A stretch of DNA of 22,502 nt from JBGSIZ01 sp041742255 (lineage in GTDB: Bacteria > Pseudomonadota > Alphaproteobacteria > Rhodobacterales > Rhodobacteraceae): assembly GCA_041742255.1 (NCBI GenBank), contig JBGSIZ010000244.1, positions 1 to 22,502 of the forward strand. The letters run 5' to 3'. Made by a program: the position numbers and the translations under genes. This document shows, piece by piece, positions 21,744-22,502 of the stretch. Below the pieces are notes generated by a model. It ran no database searches and had not been told where the DNA came from. It saw nothing but the letters and a program-made list of their open reading frames with translations. The stretch's first letter is position 1, and each line of letters opens with the position of its first letter.

Positions 21744-22502
21744 ACGCGCCCGCCCTCCCCACAGGCGGCGGTTGCCGCACGGCACCCGTTCTCAAGGAAC
21801 GTGGCCAGCGCGAGGTGTTCTGCGGGCTGACCGGCATCATCTGGTTGCACCGCAAGATGCAGGATGCCTTCTTTCTGGTGGTCGGGTCGCGCACCTGTGC
21901 GCATCTGCTGCAATCGGCGGCGGGCGTCATGATCTTTGCCGAGCCGCGATTCGGCACGGCGATTCTCGAGGAAACCGATCTGGCCGGTCTGGCCGACGCA
22001 AATGTCGAACTCGACCGCGAAGTGGCGCGTCTGCTCGCCCGTCGTCCGGACATCCGGCAACTGTTCCTTGTCGGGTCCTGCCCGTCCGAGGTGATCAAAC
22101 TGGATCTCGCCCGCGCCGCCGAACGTCTGACGCAACTGCACGCGCCGCACGTCCGGGTGCTGAACTACTCCGGATCAGGGATCGAAACGACCTTCACCCA
22201 AGGCGAAGATGCGTGCCTTGCCGCGATGGTCCCGGTTCTGGGCACAACGCAGGCGCGGGAACTTCTGGTCGTGGGCGCGCTCCCCGACGTGGTCGAGGAT
22301 CAGATGATGGCGCTCTTGGCGGGGATGGGCATCGGCCCGGTGCGCCTGTTGCCCGCCCGCCGGATCGACGAAACGACGGCCGTTGGGCCGAACACCGTCT
22401 TTGCCCTGACGCAGCCGTTTCTCGGGGACACCCATGCGGCGCTGGTGCGGCGCGGCGCCCGGTTCATCGCGGCGCCCTTCCCCTTTGGCGAAGAAGGCAC
22501 AA
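21740..22502 (+). CDS. bchN: Light-independent protochlorophyllide reductase subunit N, BchN (3' end beyond the window)
   Basis: BchN and BchB form the NB-protein of dark-operative protochlorophyllide reductase, which with the BchL iron protein reduces protochlorophyllide without light. About 254 residues are present of a usual total of roughly 420-430; the frame is open to the right edge. Cys28 (VFCGLTG), Cys53 (SRTCAH) and Cys114 (VGSCPSEV) are spaced as the three BchN ligands of the NB [4Fe-4S] cluster (26, 51 and 112 in R. capsulatus). The NYSGSGIETTFTQGED motif is also characteristic. The start ATG overlaps the bchF stop by 4 nt. No defect is seen in the visible part. Confidence 0.96.
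   Translation, partial: MNAPALPTGGGCRTAPVLKERGQREVFCGLTGIIWLHRKMQDAFFLVVGSRTCAHLLQSAAGVMIFAEPRFGTAILEETDLAGLADANVELDREVARLLARRPDIRQLFLVGSCPSEVIKLDLARAAERLTQLHAPHVRVLNYSGSGIETTFTQGEDACLAAMVPVLGTTQARELLVVGALPDVVEDQMMALLAGMGIGPVRLLPARRIDETTAVGPNTVFALTQPFLGDTHAALVRRGARFIAAPFPFGEEGT

Noticed and set aside
1..22502. Mobile elements, CRISPR arrays, tRNA or rRNA genes
   Set aside because: No transposase, terminal inverted repeats, regularly spaced repeats or tRNA-like sequence was recognised anywhere, including at the T6SS-photosynthesis junction.

Overview
The window looks like a chromosomal segment of a photosynthetic alphaproteobacterium of the Rhodobacteraceae (purple non-sulfur or aerobic anoxygenic phototrophic type). 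The evidence is the high GC content, the order ppsR-ppaA then divergent bchF-bchN at the right end, and alphaproteobacterial-type protein sequences throughout. The assignment is an inference from gene content, not a phylogenetic result.

Left to centre (about 1-18546) is a type VI secretion system (T6SS) locus. It starts with what may be the last codons of a gene cut by the window edge. Next, on the + strand, comes a membrane-anchored two-enzyme peptidoglycan hydrolase (M23 peptidase plus lytic transglycosylase). Convergent to it, on the - strand, lies the T6SS block, whose transcription order is vgrG, a 199-residue accessory protein, tagH (FHA), tssA, tssB, tssC, hcp, tssE, tssF, tssG, clpV/tssH, and a peptidoglycan-binding protein that is a candidate effector. 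Together these supply the tube (Hcp), sheath (TssBC), baseplate (TssEFG, TssA), spike (VgrG), sheath-recycling ATPase (ClpV) and a phosphothreonine-reading regulator (TagH). The membrane complex (TssL, TssM), TssK, any TssJ, PAAR and kinase/phosphatase genes are not in the window and probably lie to the left.

Right end (about 18684-22502) is the edge of a photosynthesis gene cluster. The redox/light repressor gene ppsR and its cobalamin-domain antirepressor gene ppaA are on the - strand. bchF and a right-truncated bchN, both of bacteriochlorophyll synthesis, are on the + strand. The 301-nt divergent spacer carries two perfect TGT-N12-ACA PpsR boxes, each overlapping a TTGACA -35 element, with a 16-bp palindrome about midway between them.

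The two systems are directly adjacent. vgrG starts 137 nt after ppsR on the same strand and no convincing rho-independent terminator separates them, so part of the T6SS could be reached by read-through from the PpsR/PpaA-controlled promoter. Tandem GC-rich hairpins without U-tracts follow hcp and clpV, and a strand-asymmetric hairpin follows vgrG, suggesting differential expression within the long minus-strand block. A good sigma-70-like promoter sits just ahead of tssB. The most unusual pieces are the M23-transglycosylase fusion and the immunity-less peptidoglycan-binding candidate effector, which converge with only 6 nt between their stop codons.
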